Shown: piece after piece, positions 1 through 8,715 of the stretch | Layout: every line of letters starts with the position of its first letter | Numbering within the stretch: the stretch's first letter is position 1 | From: Enterococcus gilvus ATCC BAA-350 | Lineage (GTDB): Bacteria; Bacillota; Bacilli; Lactobacillales; Enterococcaceae | Direction of reading: 5' to 3' | DNA: 64,000 nucleotides | Assembly (NCBI RefSeq): GCF_000407545.1 | Contig: NZ_ASWH01000002.1 | Location: 372,001-436,000 of the forward strand | Translations under genes and position numbers: made by a program | The notes under the pieces: model-generated | Told to the model about the DNA's origin: nothing | The model's input: the letters and a program-made list of their open reading frames with translations, nothing else | Database searches by the model: none

Positions 1-218
1 CCCCAGGAAATGCCTTGAGTGGGATCCTTCAATATATTTGCTCTGGCTACAGCATAAAAGGTATTTACGTTTTCATTCCAAAAATTAGTAATACGATCCT
101 TCGCTTTTTCAGAATCACCAGAATACTTACTCGTAAAAAATTTAATACCATCAAGAATAAATTGATCATAATTGTCTAAATTAGTTTGAAGGAAAAACTT
201 AAATTCTTCTTTATTCAT
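1..218 (-). CDS. Hypothetical protein, 3' part outside window
   Basis: The start and first 72 codons of a minus-strand gene are visible; the rest lies beyond the left edge. The start codon at 218 follows a clear AAGGAGTGA ribosome binding site at about 225-233. The visible protein is soluble-looking, begins MNKEEFKFFLQTNL and is rich in Asp, Lys and aromatic residues, with no signal peptide or membrane segment. I do not recognise the family. A promoter with a TetR-like palindrome in its spacer lies just upstream, so the gene is probably repressed by a TetR-family protein that is not visible here. Confidence 0.7.
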   Translation of the reverse strand, partial: MNKEEFKFFLQTNLDNYDQFILDGIKFFTSKYSGDSEKAKDRITNFWNENVNTFYAVARANILKDPTQGISW

Positions 219-247
219 AGTAGCTCACTCCTTAAATTTGTAAGTTC

Positions 248-276
248 ATTGTACGAACGTTTGTTCTGTTTGTAAA
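248..276 (-). promoter_or_regulatory. Promoter with TetR-like operator for the left-edge gene
   Basis: Read on the minus strand, TTTACA (271-276) and TACAAT (248-253) are separated by 17 bases. The spacer contains GAACAAACGTTC (255-266), an inverted repeat with GAAC/GTTC arms typical of TetR-family operators. Binding there would block RNA polymerase. The identity of the repressor is inference. Confidence 0.6.
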
Positions 277-469
277 GGGGAACAAATTATTAAGAATAAA
301 AATAGGGACAGAAAAGGGGCAAAATGCTCTTATTCTCTGACATATCTATGAATAATCAAAAAGAGTATAGAGAGGGTAAAAAGCTTGTAGTGGCATGTGT
401 TGAACTACCACTGAGGCATCACTGAAATGTTCTAATCTGTTTTTGCCATTAGAACTGGGAAACTTTTCT

Positions 470-503
470 AAAAAAGATACGTTTCATTCGTATCTTTTTT
501 TTT
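470..503. terminator. Bidirectional intrinsic terminator
   Basis: Arms AAAAAGATACG and CGTATCTTTTT enclose a 7-base loop, with T-runs on both strands. No plus-strand gene is recognised upstream of it. Confidence 0.6.
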
Positions 504-525
504 GCACTTTTTTAAAGCTAGACCA

Positions 526-560
526 AAAAAGCGGAACTTGTCAAAACAAGTTCCGCTTTC
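526..560 (-). terminator. Terminator of the dehydrogenase gene at 561-1643
   Basis: Perfect 13-bp arms (528-540 and 547-559, AAAGCGGAACTTG type) with a 6-base loop directly follow the stop codon. The minus strand ends in a run of six T. Confidence 0.85.
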
Positions 561-1643
561 TTATTTTTTCATCAAGGACTCCAGAGCTTTCATTTTTTCA
601 ATGACGAGCGCTGGTGTGACCGTTTCCTTCATTAAATGGATCATCTCACCGGGGGCACAAGCACGTTCCCCCACGGCTTGATAGTCTGCCTCTGACAACT
701 CCATGGACATATCAGCCAAACTCGTTGGCAAATTCAATTGGTGATAAAACAGGAGCAGCCGTTGGATCTCTGCTAGATTGTCCTCGATCATCAATTGCAC
801 TAAAATTCCGTAGGCGACTTTATTCCCGTGAAGCTGCTGATGGCTCTCAGGCAAAACGGTCAACGCATCGTGGATCGAGTGCGCGCCGGCTGTCCGCCCA
901 TATTCATCGCCAAATCCGCCGACCATGCCCGCAAGTAGAATGTTTGCTTCAACGACATCGACGAAGGCTTGATTCAGTTCGTTTTTCGCCATTGCTGATA
1001 ATGCGTCGGTACTTTTTTCTAAAAGAATCCCGCGGCACTTTTCAGCAGCAAAGGCTGCGACTTGAACCTCGACAGGAAGTACCTCCAGTTGAGAAATGAT
1101 GGCATGAGATTCATACCATTTCGCGAGCGTGTCACCGATCCCGGCGATCATCAATTCACGAGGGGAGTGCAAAAGAATGGTGGGATCGATCAAAACCAGA
1201 TCACTGGCCTTTGGAAAAATATCATACCGGAGCATAACGCCCGCCTCATCATAGACGACGCTTAATGGGGTATAAGCGGCGCAGGTTGCAGCCAACGTTG
1301 GCAAAATAAGGATCGGCAGCTGTGCTTTGAACGCGACAAACTTTCCTAAATCAGCCACTTTTCCGCCACCGACTGCCACGATACCGTCAAACTGTTCCTT
1401 CTTGCATAAAGACGCAAATTCTTCAGCGGCAGAATCCGTACATTGACCGCCATAATAATGAAACGTTTTTGTTATTGATAGCTCAGGGAAAAAGGGTTTT
1501 ACGGCCTTCCAAGAGGTGTCGCCATGGAGGACGAGAATGTTTGTGATCTTTCTTCTATTTAGGTGGGATTCTAAGGAATTCCAGGCATTGATTTTTAGTT
1601 CATATTCCTGTGGTGCACCACGTACAATCAACTGTTTGGTCAT
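561..1643 (-). CDS. Iron-type alcohol dehydrogenase (glycerol dehydrogenase/HcxA-like)
   Basis: A 360-residue protein of the GldA/HcxA branch of the metal-dependent alcohol dehydrogenases, which oxidise polyols or reduce 2-oxo or hydroxy acids with NAD(P). A nucleotide-binding GGGK motif lies near residue 93. The metal ligands are in place: D171 (in GIGDTLAKWYE), H255 (GAHSIHDAL) and H272 (LHGNKVAYG). It is a cytoplasmic single-gene unit with its own promoter and terminator. A second, more canonical glycerol dehydrogenase sits at 46618-47718. The sequence looks closer to E. coli YbdH/HcxA than to true GldA, so the substrate is uncertain. Confidence 0.8.
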   Translation of the reverse strand: MTKQLIVRGAPQEYELKINAWNSLESHLNRRKITNILVLHGDTSWKAVKPFFPELSITKTFHYYGGQCTDSAAEEFASLCKKEQFDGIVAVGGGKVADLGKFVAFKAQLPILILPTLAATCAAYTPLSVVYDEAGVMLRYDIFPKASDLVLIDPTILLHSPRELMIAGIGDTLAKWYESHAIISQLEVLPVEVQVAAFAAEKCRGILLEKSTDALSAMAKNELNQAFVDVVEANILLAGMVGGFGDEYGRTAGAHSIHDALTVLPESHQQLHGNKVAYGILVQLMIEDNLAEIQRLLLFYHQLNLPTSLADMSMELSEADYQAVGERACAPGEMIHLMKETVTPALVIEKMKALESLMKK

Positions 1644-1685
1644 CGAAAAACTTCTTTCATTATTTTTTTAGATAAATCTTTTTTT

Positions 1686-1715
1686 ATTATAATAGTTGTG
1701 GTAGTATAAATGCAA
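1686..1715 (-). promoter_or_regulatory. Sigma-A promoter of the dehydrogenase gene
   Basis: On the minus strand TTGCAT (1710-1715) and TATAAT (1686-1691) are 18 bases apart, about 40 bases upstream of the start codon at 1643. Confidence 0.55.
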
Positions 1716-1773
1716 GTTGATTTTGAATATTTATTCTATAAATATCTGCATAGTTATATTATTATTCATAAAG

Positions 1774-1802
1774 TGTCGGCAGGAGGTCTTTCCACCTGCG
1801 AC
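1774..1802 (+). other. GC-rich imperfect hairpin in transporter leader
   Basis: Two arms, GTCGGCAGGAGG and CCACCTGCGAC, pair with one bulge and one mismatch around a 5-base loop, about 100 bases before the ABC transporter start. It has no T-run, so it is not a simple terminator. It may be a leader structure or mRNA stabiliser; its function is unknown. Confidence 0.35.
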
Positions 1803-1902
1803 CTTGCAACAGCCTTAATCGCGCGGATCAAAGAATAAGGATCAAAATTGATGGTTGCATTGAAAAGAGTGAATCAGTAGATAGGAAGAAGGAGTGGGAC
1901 GG

Positions 1903-3354
1903 ATGAAGAAGAAAATAGGTGCGTTGATCACCGTGCTGTTCGTGTTGTTGAGCATTTTGCCGGCAACCGCACAAGGAGCAGAAAAAGATGAAATTTACGA
2001 ACGCATTCAACAAAGCGGGGAATTGGTCGTTGGTCTATCGGCAGACTATGCGCCTTATGAATTCCACGCAGAAGTGGATGGAAAAGATAAAATCGTTGGC
2101 TTTGACATATCGATTGCAGAGAAAATCGCAAAGGATATGGGGGTCAAACTAAAAATCGAAGAGCTCGGTTTTGATGCATTACTCGGTGCCTTGAAGACTG
2201 GAAAGATCGACTTAGTTATTTCAGGGATGTCTATTACTGAGGAACGGTTAAAAGAAGTAGACTTCTCTGATCCGTATTTTGTCGTTCAGCAAAAGGTATT
2301 GGTTCGTAAAGGAGACAAAAACAGATTCAAAACGACCGCTGATTTTGACGGGTTAGCCGTCGGAGCTCAAAAACAAACGACACAAGAAGACCTCGTCAAA
2401 AATGAAATGACGGGGGCAGAACCAACTTCTCTGCAAAAAGTGCCCGACCTAGTGAATAATTTGCTGAATAAAAAAGTGGAAGCCGTTGTGCTGGAGCAGC
2501 CAGTAGCTGAAGCCTATGTACAGCAAAGCGACAATGTGGAGCTGGCACCAGTGAAATTTGAACAAGGTGAAAAAGTGACCGCGATCGCGATGTCAAAAAA
2601 CACCCCAGAATTGAAGAAGCACGTCAATGCCTCAATCAAAACGATCAATGATGAAGACCTTCTGAAAGGTTATCAAAAAGATGCCAATGAATTAATGTTT
2701 CAAGGAGACCAATCTTTCTTGCAAAAATACGGTCCATACTATTTGAATGGGGCGAAATATACCTTCTTATTAGCATTTGTTGGTGTACTCTTCGGATTGA
2801 TTTTTGGTAGCTTGCTGGCGTTGATGAAGTTAAGCAAAAGCAAGATCTTGAAGGCTCTTGCAGTAATTTATATTGAATATGTTCGGGGAACCCCGCTATT
2901 GGTTCAGATCTTTATCGTTTACTTTGGGACAGGCGTATTAGGTCTAGATTTATCCAAACTTCTAGCCGGCTGTATCGCCGTTTCGTTAAATAGTGCGGCT
3001 TATGTGGCAGAAATCGTCCGTGCCGGGATCAACGCGGTGAACAAAGGTCAGATGGAAGCGGCGCGTTCCTTGGGGATGAATCAAAAAGAAGCGATGCGTT
3101 TTATCGTTTTCCCGCAAGCCATTAAGAACATTCTCCCAGCATTAGGTAATGAATTCGTGACGATCATCAAAGAATCCTCAGTTGTTTCAGTCATCGGGGT
3201 GTCCGAGCTGATCTTCCAAACAGGAGTCGTACAAGGAGCCAGCTTCAAGCCGTTCTTACCCTACGTGCTCGTTTCGCTGATTTACTTCGTAATGACCTTC
3301 TGTATTTCCCGTCTATTGGGATTAGTTGAAAGGAGAATGGGCTTAAATGATTAA
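1903..3354 (+). CDS. Amino acid ABC transporter, fused binding protein and permease
   Basis: A 483-residue fusion of a type 3 solute-binding domain and a GlnP/HisM-type permease. Residues 1-26 form a signal peptide (hydrophobic core, then ATAQGA). Residues 30-255 carry the polar amino acid binding fold (DYAPYEF and GFDI motifs). Membrane segments begin at about residue 285, and an EAA loop ([16 protein letters not shown], near 384) docks the ATPase. I chose the ATG at 1903 rather than the in-frame GTG at 1894 because GAAGGAG sits 8-9 bases before it. Such fusions import glutamine, arginine or related amino acids. It overlaps the ATPase gene by 8 bases. Confidence 0.9.
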   Translation: MKKKIGALITVLFVLLSILPATAQGAEKDEIYERIQQSGELVVGLSADYAPYEFHAEVDGKDKIVGFDISIAEKIAKDMGVKLKIEELGFDALLGALKTGKIDLVISGMSITEERLKEVDFSDPYFVVQQKVLVRKGDKNRFKTTADFDGLAVGAQKQTTQEDLVKNEMTGAEPTSLQKVPDLVNNLLNKKVEAVVLEQPVAEAYVQQSDNVELAPVKFEQGEKVTAIAMSKNTPELKKHVNASIKTINDEDLLKGYQKDANELMFQGDQSFLQKYGPYYLNGAKYTFLLAFVGVLFGLIFGSLLALMKLSKSKILKALAVIYIEYVRGTPLLVQIFIVYFGTGVLGLDLSKLLAGCIAVSLNSAAYVAEIVRAGINAVNKGQMEAARSLGMNQKEAMRFIVFPQAIKNILPALGNEFVTIIKESSVVSVIGVSELIFQTGVVQGASFKPFLPYVLVSLIYFVMTFCISRLLGLVERRMGLND

Positions 3355-4069
3355 TGTAAAACAACTATCGAAAAGTTTTGGCGACAATGAAGTTTTAAAA
3401 GCCATTGATTTAACGGTCAAAGAAGGCGAAGTGGTAGTCATCATCGGTCCTTCAGGAAGCGGGAAAAGTACCATTCTGCGTTGCTTGAATCTTTTAGAAG
3501 AGCCGACTTCTGGCGAGATCTTTTTCGAGGGGCAAAATATCACAGCACCCGACAGCAACATCGATCAAATTCGCCAAAAAATGGGCATGGTTTTTCAAAG
3601 CTTCAATCTATTCCCGCATATGAGTGTAGTAGAGAATTTAACGATCACGCCAGTAAAAATCAAAAAAGAAGATCCGACAAAGGCCAAAGAACAGGCATTA
3701 GCCCTGTTGGATCAAGTAGGTTTGAAGGAAAAATCAGACAGCTACCCTGCGAGTTTGTCTGGCGGGCAGCAGCAGCGGGTGGCGATCGCTCGGGCTTTAG
3801 CAATGAATCCAGATGTGATGCTATTCGATGAACCAACCTCCGCCCTTGACCCGGAAATGGTCGGCGAAGTGTTGGCGGTTATGCAGGATTTAGCCAAAAA
3901 AGGCATGACGATGGTCGTCGTGACCCACGAGATGGGCTTTGCAAAAGAGGTAGCGGACCGTGTGATCTTCATGGCGGACGGCATCATTCAAGAAGAGGGG
4001 ACACCAGAAGAAATCTTCGAGCATCCGCAAAACAGCCGGACACAGGATTTCTTAAATAAAGTATTGTAA
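3347..4069 (+). CDS. glnQ: Polar amino acid ABC transporter ATPase (GlnQ type)
   Basis: A 240-residue cytoplasmic ATPase that powers the fused permease encoded just upstream. It has Walker A (GPSGSGKST, residues 34-42), a Q-loop, the signature LSGGQQQR, Walker B with [12 protein letters not shown], and the switch histidine in [16 protein letters not shown]. Its length is exactly that of GlnQ/HisP proteins. The start overlaps the preceding stop, so translation is coupled. The symbol is by family; the real substrate could be another polar amino acid. Confidence 0.9.
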   Translation: MINVKQLSKSFGDNEVLKAIDLTVKEGEVVVIIGPSGSGKSTILRCLNLLEEPTSGEIFFEGQNITAPDSNIDQIRQKMGMVFQSFNLFPHMSVVENLTITPVKIKKEDPTKAKEQALALLDQVGLKEKSDSYPASLSGGQQQRVAIARALAMNPDVMLFDEPTSALDPEMVGEVLAVMQDLAKKGMTMVVVTHEMGFAKEVADRVIFMADGIIQEEGTPEEIFEHPQNSRTQDFLNKVL

Positions 4070-4089
4070 ACAGAGGCGGAGGAACCAGG

Positions 4090-5241
4090 ATGAACAAAGA
4101 TAAAATTGCACAGCGCTTCCAGCAGCCGGCAGAAAATTTGCTGATGAAGATTGCTGTTTTAGCAAAGGAAAAAGAAGATATTATTGATCTGTCGATCGGT
4201 GACCCAGATTTGATCACCAATCCAAAAATCATTGAAGCGGCCTATACAGACGTAAAAAAGGGCGCCACAAATTATACGGCACCGGATGGCAGTAAAGAAT
4301 TTTTAACGACAGTCGTTGACTTTTATCAAAAAAAATACGATTTGAGTTTTCAGATCAATCAGGTTCGAGCAACTGTAGGGGCCCTTCATGGAATGTACCT
4401 CGTCATGCAAGTCTTGCTTGATCCAGGCGATGAAGTGATCATCCATGAGCCTTATTTTTCACCCTATCGCGAACAAGTTGTTTTATCTGGCGGAAGGCCC
4501 GTTTTTGTCCCGACCTATGAGAAAAATGACTTTCAATTAGACGTGGCAGATTTAAAAGCAGCGATCACAGATAAGACGAAAGCAATCATCATCAATTCGC
4601 CAAACAATCCTACAGGTGCGGTTTTCTCTGAAGAAACGTTGAAAAAAATCGCAGAAGTTGCTATTGAAAATGACTTATTCATTATTTCTGATGAAATCTA
4701 CGAGGATTTTGCTTTTAAAGAAACATTTGTCCCGATGGCGCGTCTTGCCCCTGAACACACCATCACCATCAGTGGGGTGTCGAAGGGCTTTGCAATGACT
4801 GGCTGGCGACTAGGCTACATGATCGCACCCGCCTATATTAATCAAGTCGCCGGCATGATCAATGAGAGCATCACGTATTCGGCACCGACAGCTTCTCAGC
4901 GCGGCGGGATCTATGCGTTGAACCACTATGAAGAACTCGTGCCGCCGACAGTCGAGATTTTTAAGGAACGATTGACGTATATTGAAAAAAGAGTGGCAGA
5001 GATTCCTTATTTATCCTTGCGTTCCGTGACGGGCAGCATGTATGCGTTTATCAATATCCGTAAAAGCGGGCTAGATTCAGTGACGTTTGTTGAAACGGTC
5101 TTGGAACAAAGCGGTGTGTTGTTTGTTCCCGGAAAAGCCTTTGGTGAAACGGTGGGGGACGACTATATTCGCTTGGCAGCGACACAACCATTAGAGGTAT
5201 TGGCGGAAGCTTTTGATCGTTTGGTGAAGCTGCATTTTTAA
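4090..5241 (+). CDS. Class I/II PLP aminotransferase
   Basis: A 383-residue aminotransferase of fold type I. The PLP-binding lysine is K232 in SGVSKGFAMTGWRLGY. NSPNNPTG (PLP phosphate and ring pocket) and SDEIYEDF are also intact. It starts 20 bases after the amino acid transporter ATPase with a GGAGG site, so it is likely co-transcribed. This suggests that the imported amino acid is transaminated in the cytoplasm. Aspartate, aromatic amino acids and methionine are all possible substrates; the sequence does not decide. Confidence 0.85.
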   Translation: MNKDKIAQRFQQPAENLLMKIAVLAKEKEDIIDLSIGDPDLITNPKIIEAAYTDVKKGATNYTAPDGSKEFLTTVVDFYQKKYDLSFQINQVRATVGALHGMYLVMQVLLDPGDEVIIHEPYFSPYREQVVLSGGRPVFVPTYEKNDFQLDVADLKAAITDKTKAIIINSPNNPTGAVFSEETLKKIAEVAIENDLFIISDEIYEDFAFKETFVPMARLAPEHTITISGVSKGFAMTGWRLGYMIAPAYINQVAGMINESITYSAPTASQRGGIYALNHYEELVPPTVEIFKERLTYIEKRVAEIPYLSLRSVTGSMYAFINIRKSGLDSVTFVETVLEQSGVLFVPGKAFGETVGDDYIRLAATQPLEVLAEAFDRLVKLHF

Positions 5242-5315
5242 GCTCTTCAAACTAGGCACGTTTTAAGAGGTATACGGCTCCATTTCCCAGTATAGTAAAT
5301 GTAGGAGGAAGATGA

Positions 5316-6167
5316 ATGGAATGGTTGGATCATTTTAACGATAGTATTGAATATGTGGAGGCGCACTTGACGGGAACGATTGATCTTGATCGGATCGCGC
5401 AATTGGCGCAGTGCTCGACCTATCATTATCAGCGAATGTTTTCGTATATCGCCGGCGTAACTTTGGGTGAATACATTCGACGCCGTAAGATGAGTTTGGC
5501 AGGTGTGGCACTGCAACGAGGTGAAAAGGTGATTGATGTCGCGGCGGCATTCGGTTATGATTCACCGACGTCGTTTAATCGGGTGTTCAAGAGTGTCCAC
5601 GGAATCACCCCGAAAGAAGCAAAGCAATCTGGCGCTAAATTAACCAGCTATCCCATGTTGACCTTCAAAATTACAGTAAAGGGAGTTTATGCGATGGAAT
5701 ATCAATTAATCGACAAGTCCGTTTTCAATGTAACAGGAGTAGGGATCACGTTAGGCAAAGACATGGAGAAGTTTAAAAAACAGATTCCAGAATTTTGGGC
5801 GGAAACAAGTAAGGACGGCCGTTTGGAGCAGCTCATTCCCATCATGGACCAGCAGAATCCAGGGGTCATGGGCATTAGTTTAATGACAGCAGAAAGTCAA
5901 GAAGAGTGGGAATATGTTATCGGTGTTGCCAGTGATGACGTGCCTGAAAACTTCAAGCAATACGAAATTCCCGCAGCTAAATGGGCGATCTTTTCTGGAA
6001 CGGGACCTATGCCCGGTGCGATCCAAGAGCTTCAAACACAAATCTTCACCGAATGGCTTCCGACATCTGGTTTTGAATATGCAGAACTGCCGGATATTGA
6101 ACTGTATCTGGACGCCAATCCAGAAAATGCAACATTCCAAGTCTGGTTGCCGGTAAGAGCGAAATAA
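5316..6167 (+). CDS. AraC family regulator with GyrI-like effector domain
   Basis: A 283-residue transcription regulator. Residues 1-110 hold two helix-turn-helix motifs (DRIAQLAQCSTYHYQRMF; AAAFGYDSPTSFNRVFK). Residues 120-283 resemble the GyrI/SOUL-like ligand-binding domain seen in Rob- and BmrR-type proteins. Such proteins sense small hydrophobic or cationic compounds and turn on efflux or stress genes. An AGGAGGAAG site precedes the ATG, and the gene stands alone before a strong terminator. Its targets are unknown. Confidence 0.85.
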   Translation: MEWLDHFNDSIEYVEAHLTGTIDLDRIAQLAQCSTYHYQRMFSYIAGVTLGEYIRRRKMSLAGVALQRGEKVIDVAAAFGYDSPTSFNRVFKSVHGITPKEAKQSGAKLTSYPMLTFKITVKGVYAMEYQLIDKSVFNVTGVGITLGKDMEKFKKQIPEFWAETSKDGRLEQLIPIMDQQNPGVMGISLMTAESQEEWEYVIGVASDDVPENFKQYEIPAAKWAIFSGTGPMPGAIQELQTQIFTEWLPTSGFEYAELPDIELYLDANPENATFQVWLPVRAK

Positions 6168-6202
6168 CAAAAAAACCTGTCCGATCGGACAGGTTTTTTG
6201 TT
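6166..6202. terminator. Bidirectional terminator between convergent genes
   Basis: The perfect palindrome CCTGTCCGATCGGACAGG (6176-6193) is flanked by A- and T-runs. It serves the AraC gene on the plus strand and the P-type ATPase gene on the minus strand. Confidence 0.9.
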
Positions 6203-6211
6203 ATTTATAAA

Positions 6212-8518
6212 TTAGAGAAACGCCAACTTCATTTTGTTGATTCTGCTGGCAAGCGGTTGCCAAAGAAGAACATTGCCGATCATCATTATTGAAAAGAAGA
6301 GGAAAATCGGAAATGTGACCAAGCCGATAGATAACAGGTTGTGGAACAGTAAAGCTGCTACAAAACTGCCGATCGTCGTCGTAACAACTAAAAATAGTCG
6401 TAGACGATTGAAGGGCTGGCACGACTTCATCACCGCAAAGCAGCTGATTCCGATTAGTAAATAGTACATCAAGGTACGTGTATCTAATGCTGACAAGAAG
6501 AACTGTCCAAATAGCCAAACGAGAATGACATTGACCAAGACCAATAGTCCACTCGGCAGCGCGCGCTTGATCGCGGTCGGTAAAAACCGTCCCTTGATTT
6601 TTCTGTTGTCCTCCTCGAAGGACAGGAAGAAAGAAGGGTAGCCTTCAATCGCTAAATCAATCAAGGTGATTTGAAGCGGAATAAAAGGGAACGTCGAGAC
6701 AGTCAAAATGCAGAACAAGGAAACTAGCAAGGAATAAATCGTCTTAATGAAGAACACGCCAGAGGAACGCGTAATCGTATTGATAACACGGCGGCCTTCA
6801 AAAATGATGTTCGGCAGACTGCCAAAGTTGGAATCTAAAAGCACCACGTCAGCGATTTGACGAGTCGCGTCGTCGCCTTCAGCCATGGCGATGGAGATGT
6901 CCGCCTCGCGAAGGGCAAGGATGTCGTTGACGCCATCCCCCGTCATACCAACTGTTTTCTCTTGAGATTTCAATTCGTGGATCAAAAGCTTTTTCTGTTG
7001 TGGCGTTACCCGTCCAAAAATCGAATGGGTGTGGGCGAGTGCACGAACGTCTTCTTCTGTTGTGTATACCGAAAGATCGACGGCTTGCTGGTAGTCTTTA
7101 AAGCCTGCTTTTTCAGCAATCGCAGCAACGGTTTTCGGATTGTCGCCGGAAATAATTTTTAGTGTCACACCTTGTTCAGTTAGAAAATCCAAGGTTTCTT
7201 TTGCATTTTCGCGAATGGGATCACTCAAGGTCAAGAAGGCGATAGGTACTAAGCTGTTAGGCTGCTCTGAAAGCACTGTTGGCGATAAGGCAATCACTAA
7301 GATGCGCAGTCCGGATTCTTGATAGTGTTGAATGATCTTGGGGATATCTTCTGCAGGCAACAGGTTTTCTGGTGATCCTAAATAGAGCGTTGTATTGTTT
7401 TCAAAGGTGACCGCGCCGTATTTTCTCTCGGACGAGAAGGGCAAGACTTGCTTTGCCGGGTCGTGCGCCCCTGAGCCAAAATACCGATTCAAGGCTTGAG
7501 CTGTTGGGTTGCTATCCTCGGTGGCAGCTAAATAGCTGGTCATTAAATTAGGCAGTGCCTCGCGATAGTCCTCATCCAGCAAATAGAGATTCTCCACCTG
7601 CATGTTTCCTTCAGTCAAGGTTCCCGTTTTATCCAAACAAAGAATGTCCATATGCGCAAAATTTTCAATGGCATACATATTCTGAACAAGAACCTGTTTC
7701 TTTGCCAATTTGATGACGCCTGTGGTCAATGCAATGCTGATCAGCAAGACCAATCCTTTCGGCAGCATCCCTAAAAGCGCCGCAACAGAAGTGACCACTG
7801 CGGTATGGGTAGAGCTTTCGCGTAAGAAAAAAGCTTCAATAAAAAGTAAGAGTCCAATGGGTAGAATGATAACACTTGTAAATTTTGAGATTTTTCGAAT
7901 GGACTGTATCAGCTCCGATTTGATCGGTTTTGCCGTTTTTGTCTCATTGATGATTTTTGCGGCATAGTTTTCAGCTCCCACATGTTGAACTTCTGCGAGT
8001 AGATGCCCGCTGGTTAAGTAGCTTCCTGATAAAATTTCCGATCCTTTTCTTTTGGGAATCGTATCCGATTCGCCGGTGAGCAGAGATTCATTTGCCTCTG
8101 CCAATCCATCCAAGACCAGCATATCACTAGGAATCTGTTCCCCCGCCTTCAGCAAGACATGGTCTCCAAGTACCAATGATTCTGGTGAGATGGATTGTTT
8201 CTTTCCTTCTCTAATCACAGTGATATCGTGTTGAGCCAATAAAGTCAGGCGCTCGACCATATTTCTTGCACGAATCTCTTGCACGATCCCAATGATCATG
8301 TTGAGAATAATGATCGAGATAAAAAACATATTGCTGTAGGCGCCGACAGCGAAAAGACACAAGGCCAAAAGAAAATTCAGCAAATTAAAGAGTGTCAGCG
8401 TATTTTCCCGGATAATCGTCGTTGTCGACTTCGCGGGATTCATCCGATGCTCATTGGTCTGCCCAGCAGCATTTTTTTCCTTTACTTGTTTTTCTGTTAA
8501 TCCTGTAAATTCATCCAT
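6212..8518 (-). CDS. P-type cation ATPase, CtpE-like
   Basis: A 768-residue P-type ATPase. It shows the actuator motif LTGES (near residue 149), the phosphorylation motif DKTGTLT with D296, and the hinge MTGDGVND. Membrane segments flank the actuator domain, and the last segments lie at the C terminus. The transmembrane-4 motif PKGLVLL resembles CtpE-like ATPases, which take up or export calcium in other Gram-positives. There is no N-terminal heavy-metal domain, which argues against copper or zinc transport. AGGA lies 6-8 bases before the ATG. Calcium specificity is inferred from family resemblance. Confidence 0.8.
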   Translation of the reverse strand: MDEFTGLTEKQVKEKNAAGQTNEHRMNPAKSTTTIIRENTLTLFNLLNFLLALCLFAVGAYSNMFFISIIILNMIIGIVQEIRARNMVERLTLLAQHDITVIREGKKQSISPESLVLGDHVLLKAGEQIPSDMLVLDGLAEANESLLTGESDTIPKRKGSEILSGSYLTSGHLLAEVQHVGAENYAAKIINETKTAKPIKSELIQSIRKISKFTSVIILPIGLLLFIEAFFLRESSTHTAVVTSVAALLGMLPKGLVLLISIALTTGVIKLAKKQVLVQNMYAIENFAHMDILCLDKTGTLTEGNMQVENLYLLDEDYREALPNLMTSYLAATEDSNPTAQALNRYFGSGAHDPAKQVLPFSSERKYGAVTFENNTTLYLGSPENLLPAEDIPKIIQHYQESGLRILVIALSPTVLSEQPNSLVPIAFLTLSDPIRENAKETLDFLTEQGVTLKIISGDNPKTVAAIAEKAGFKDYQQAVDLSVYTTEEDVRALAHTHSIFGRVTPQQKKLLIHELKSQEKTVGMTGDGVNDILALREADISIAMAEGDDATRQIADVVLLDSNFGSLPNIIFEGRRVINTITRSSGVFFIKTIYSLLVSLFCILTVSTFPFIPLQITLIDLAIEGYPSFFLSFEEDNRKIKGRFLPTAIKRALPSGLLVLVNVILVWLFGQFFLSALDTRTLMYYLLIGISCFAVMKSCQPFNRLRLFLVVTTTIGSFVAALLFHNLLSIGLVTFPIFLFFSIMMIGNVLLWQPLASRINKMKLAFL

Positions 8519-8715
8519 AAAAAGTTCCTCCGAAGCAGTTCAGTCAATATCTTATCGATAAAGCACCTTCTATGATAAGAAACAAAAGCAAATAAATAGG
8601 GTGGAAAGAATAAACAATTTATAAACTATTTATTAATACTTGCTTTATTTCGTGAAAACATAAAACATTCGTGTTAAATAAGAAGAGAGAGAAACGAACA
8701 GTGAGGAGTGCAAAA

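Larger units (their letters stand above)
219..560. other. Intergenic region with possible small RNA
   Basis: No convincing gene is present. After the minus-strand promoter, the plus strand shows a short open frame at 324-425 (33 codons, weak AAGGGG site), a hairpin with arms GTTCTAAT/ATTAGAAC at 429-456, and a U-tailed hairpin at 470-503. This arrangement could be a small RNA or a tiny gene on the plus strand. It could also be just a second, bidirectional terminator behind the dehydrogenase gene. Confidence 0.35.
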
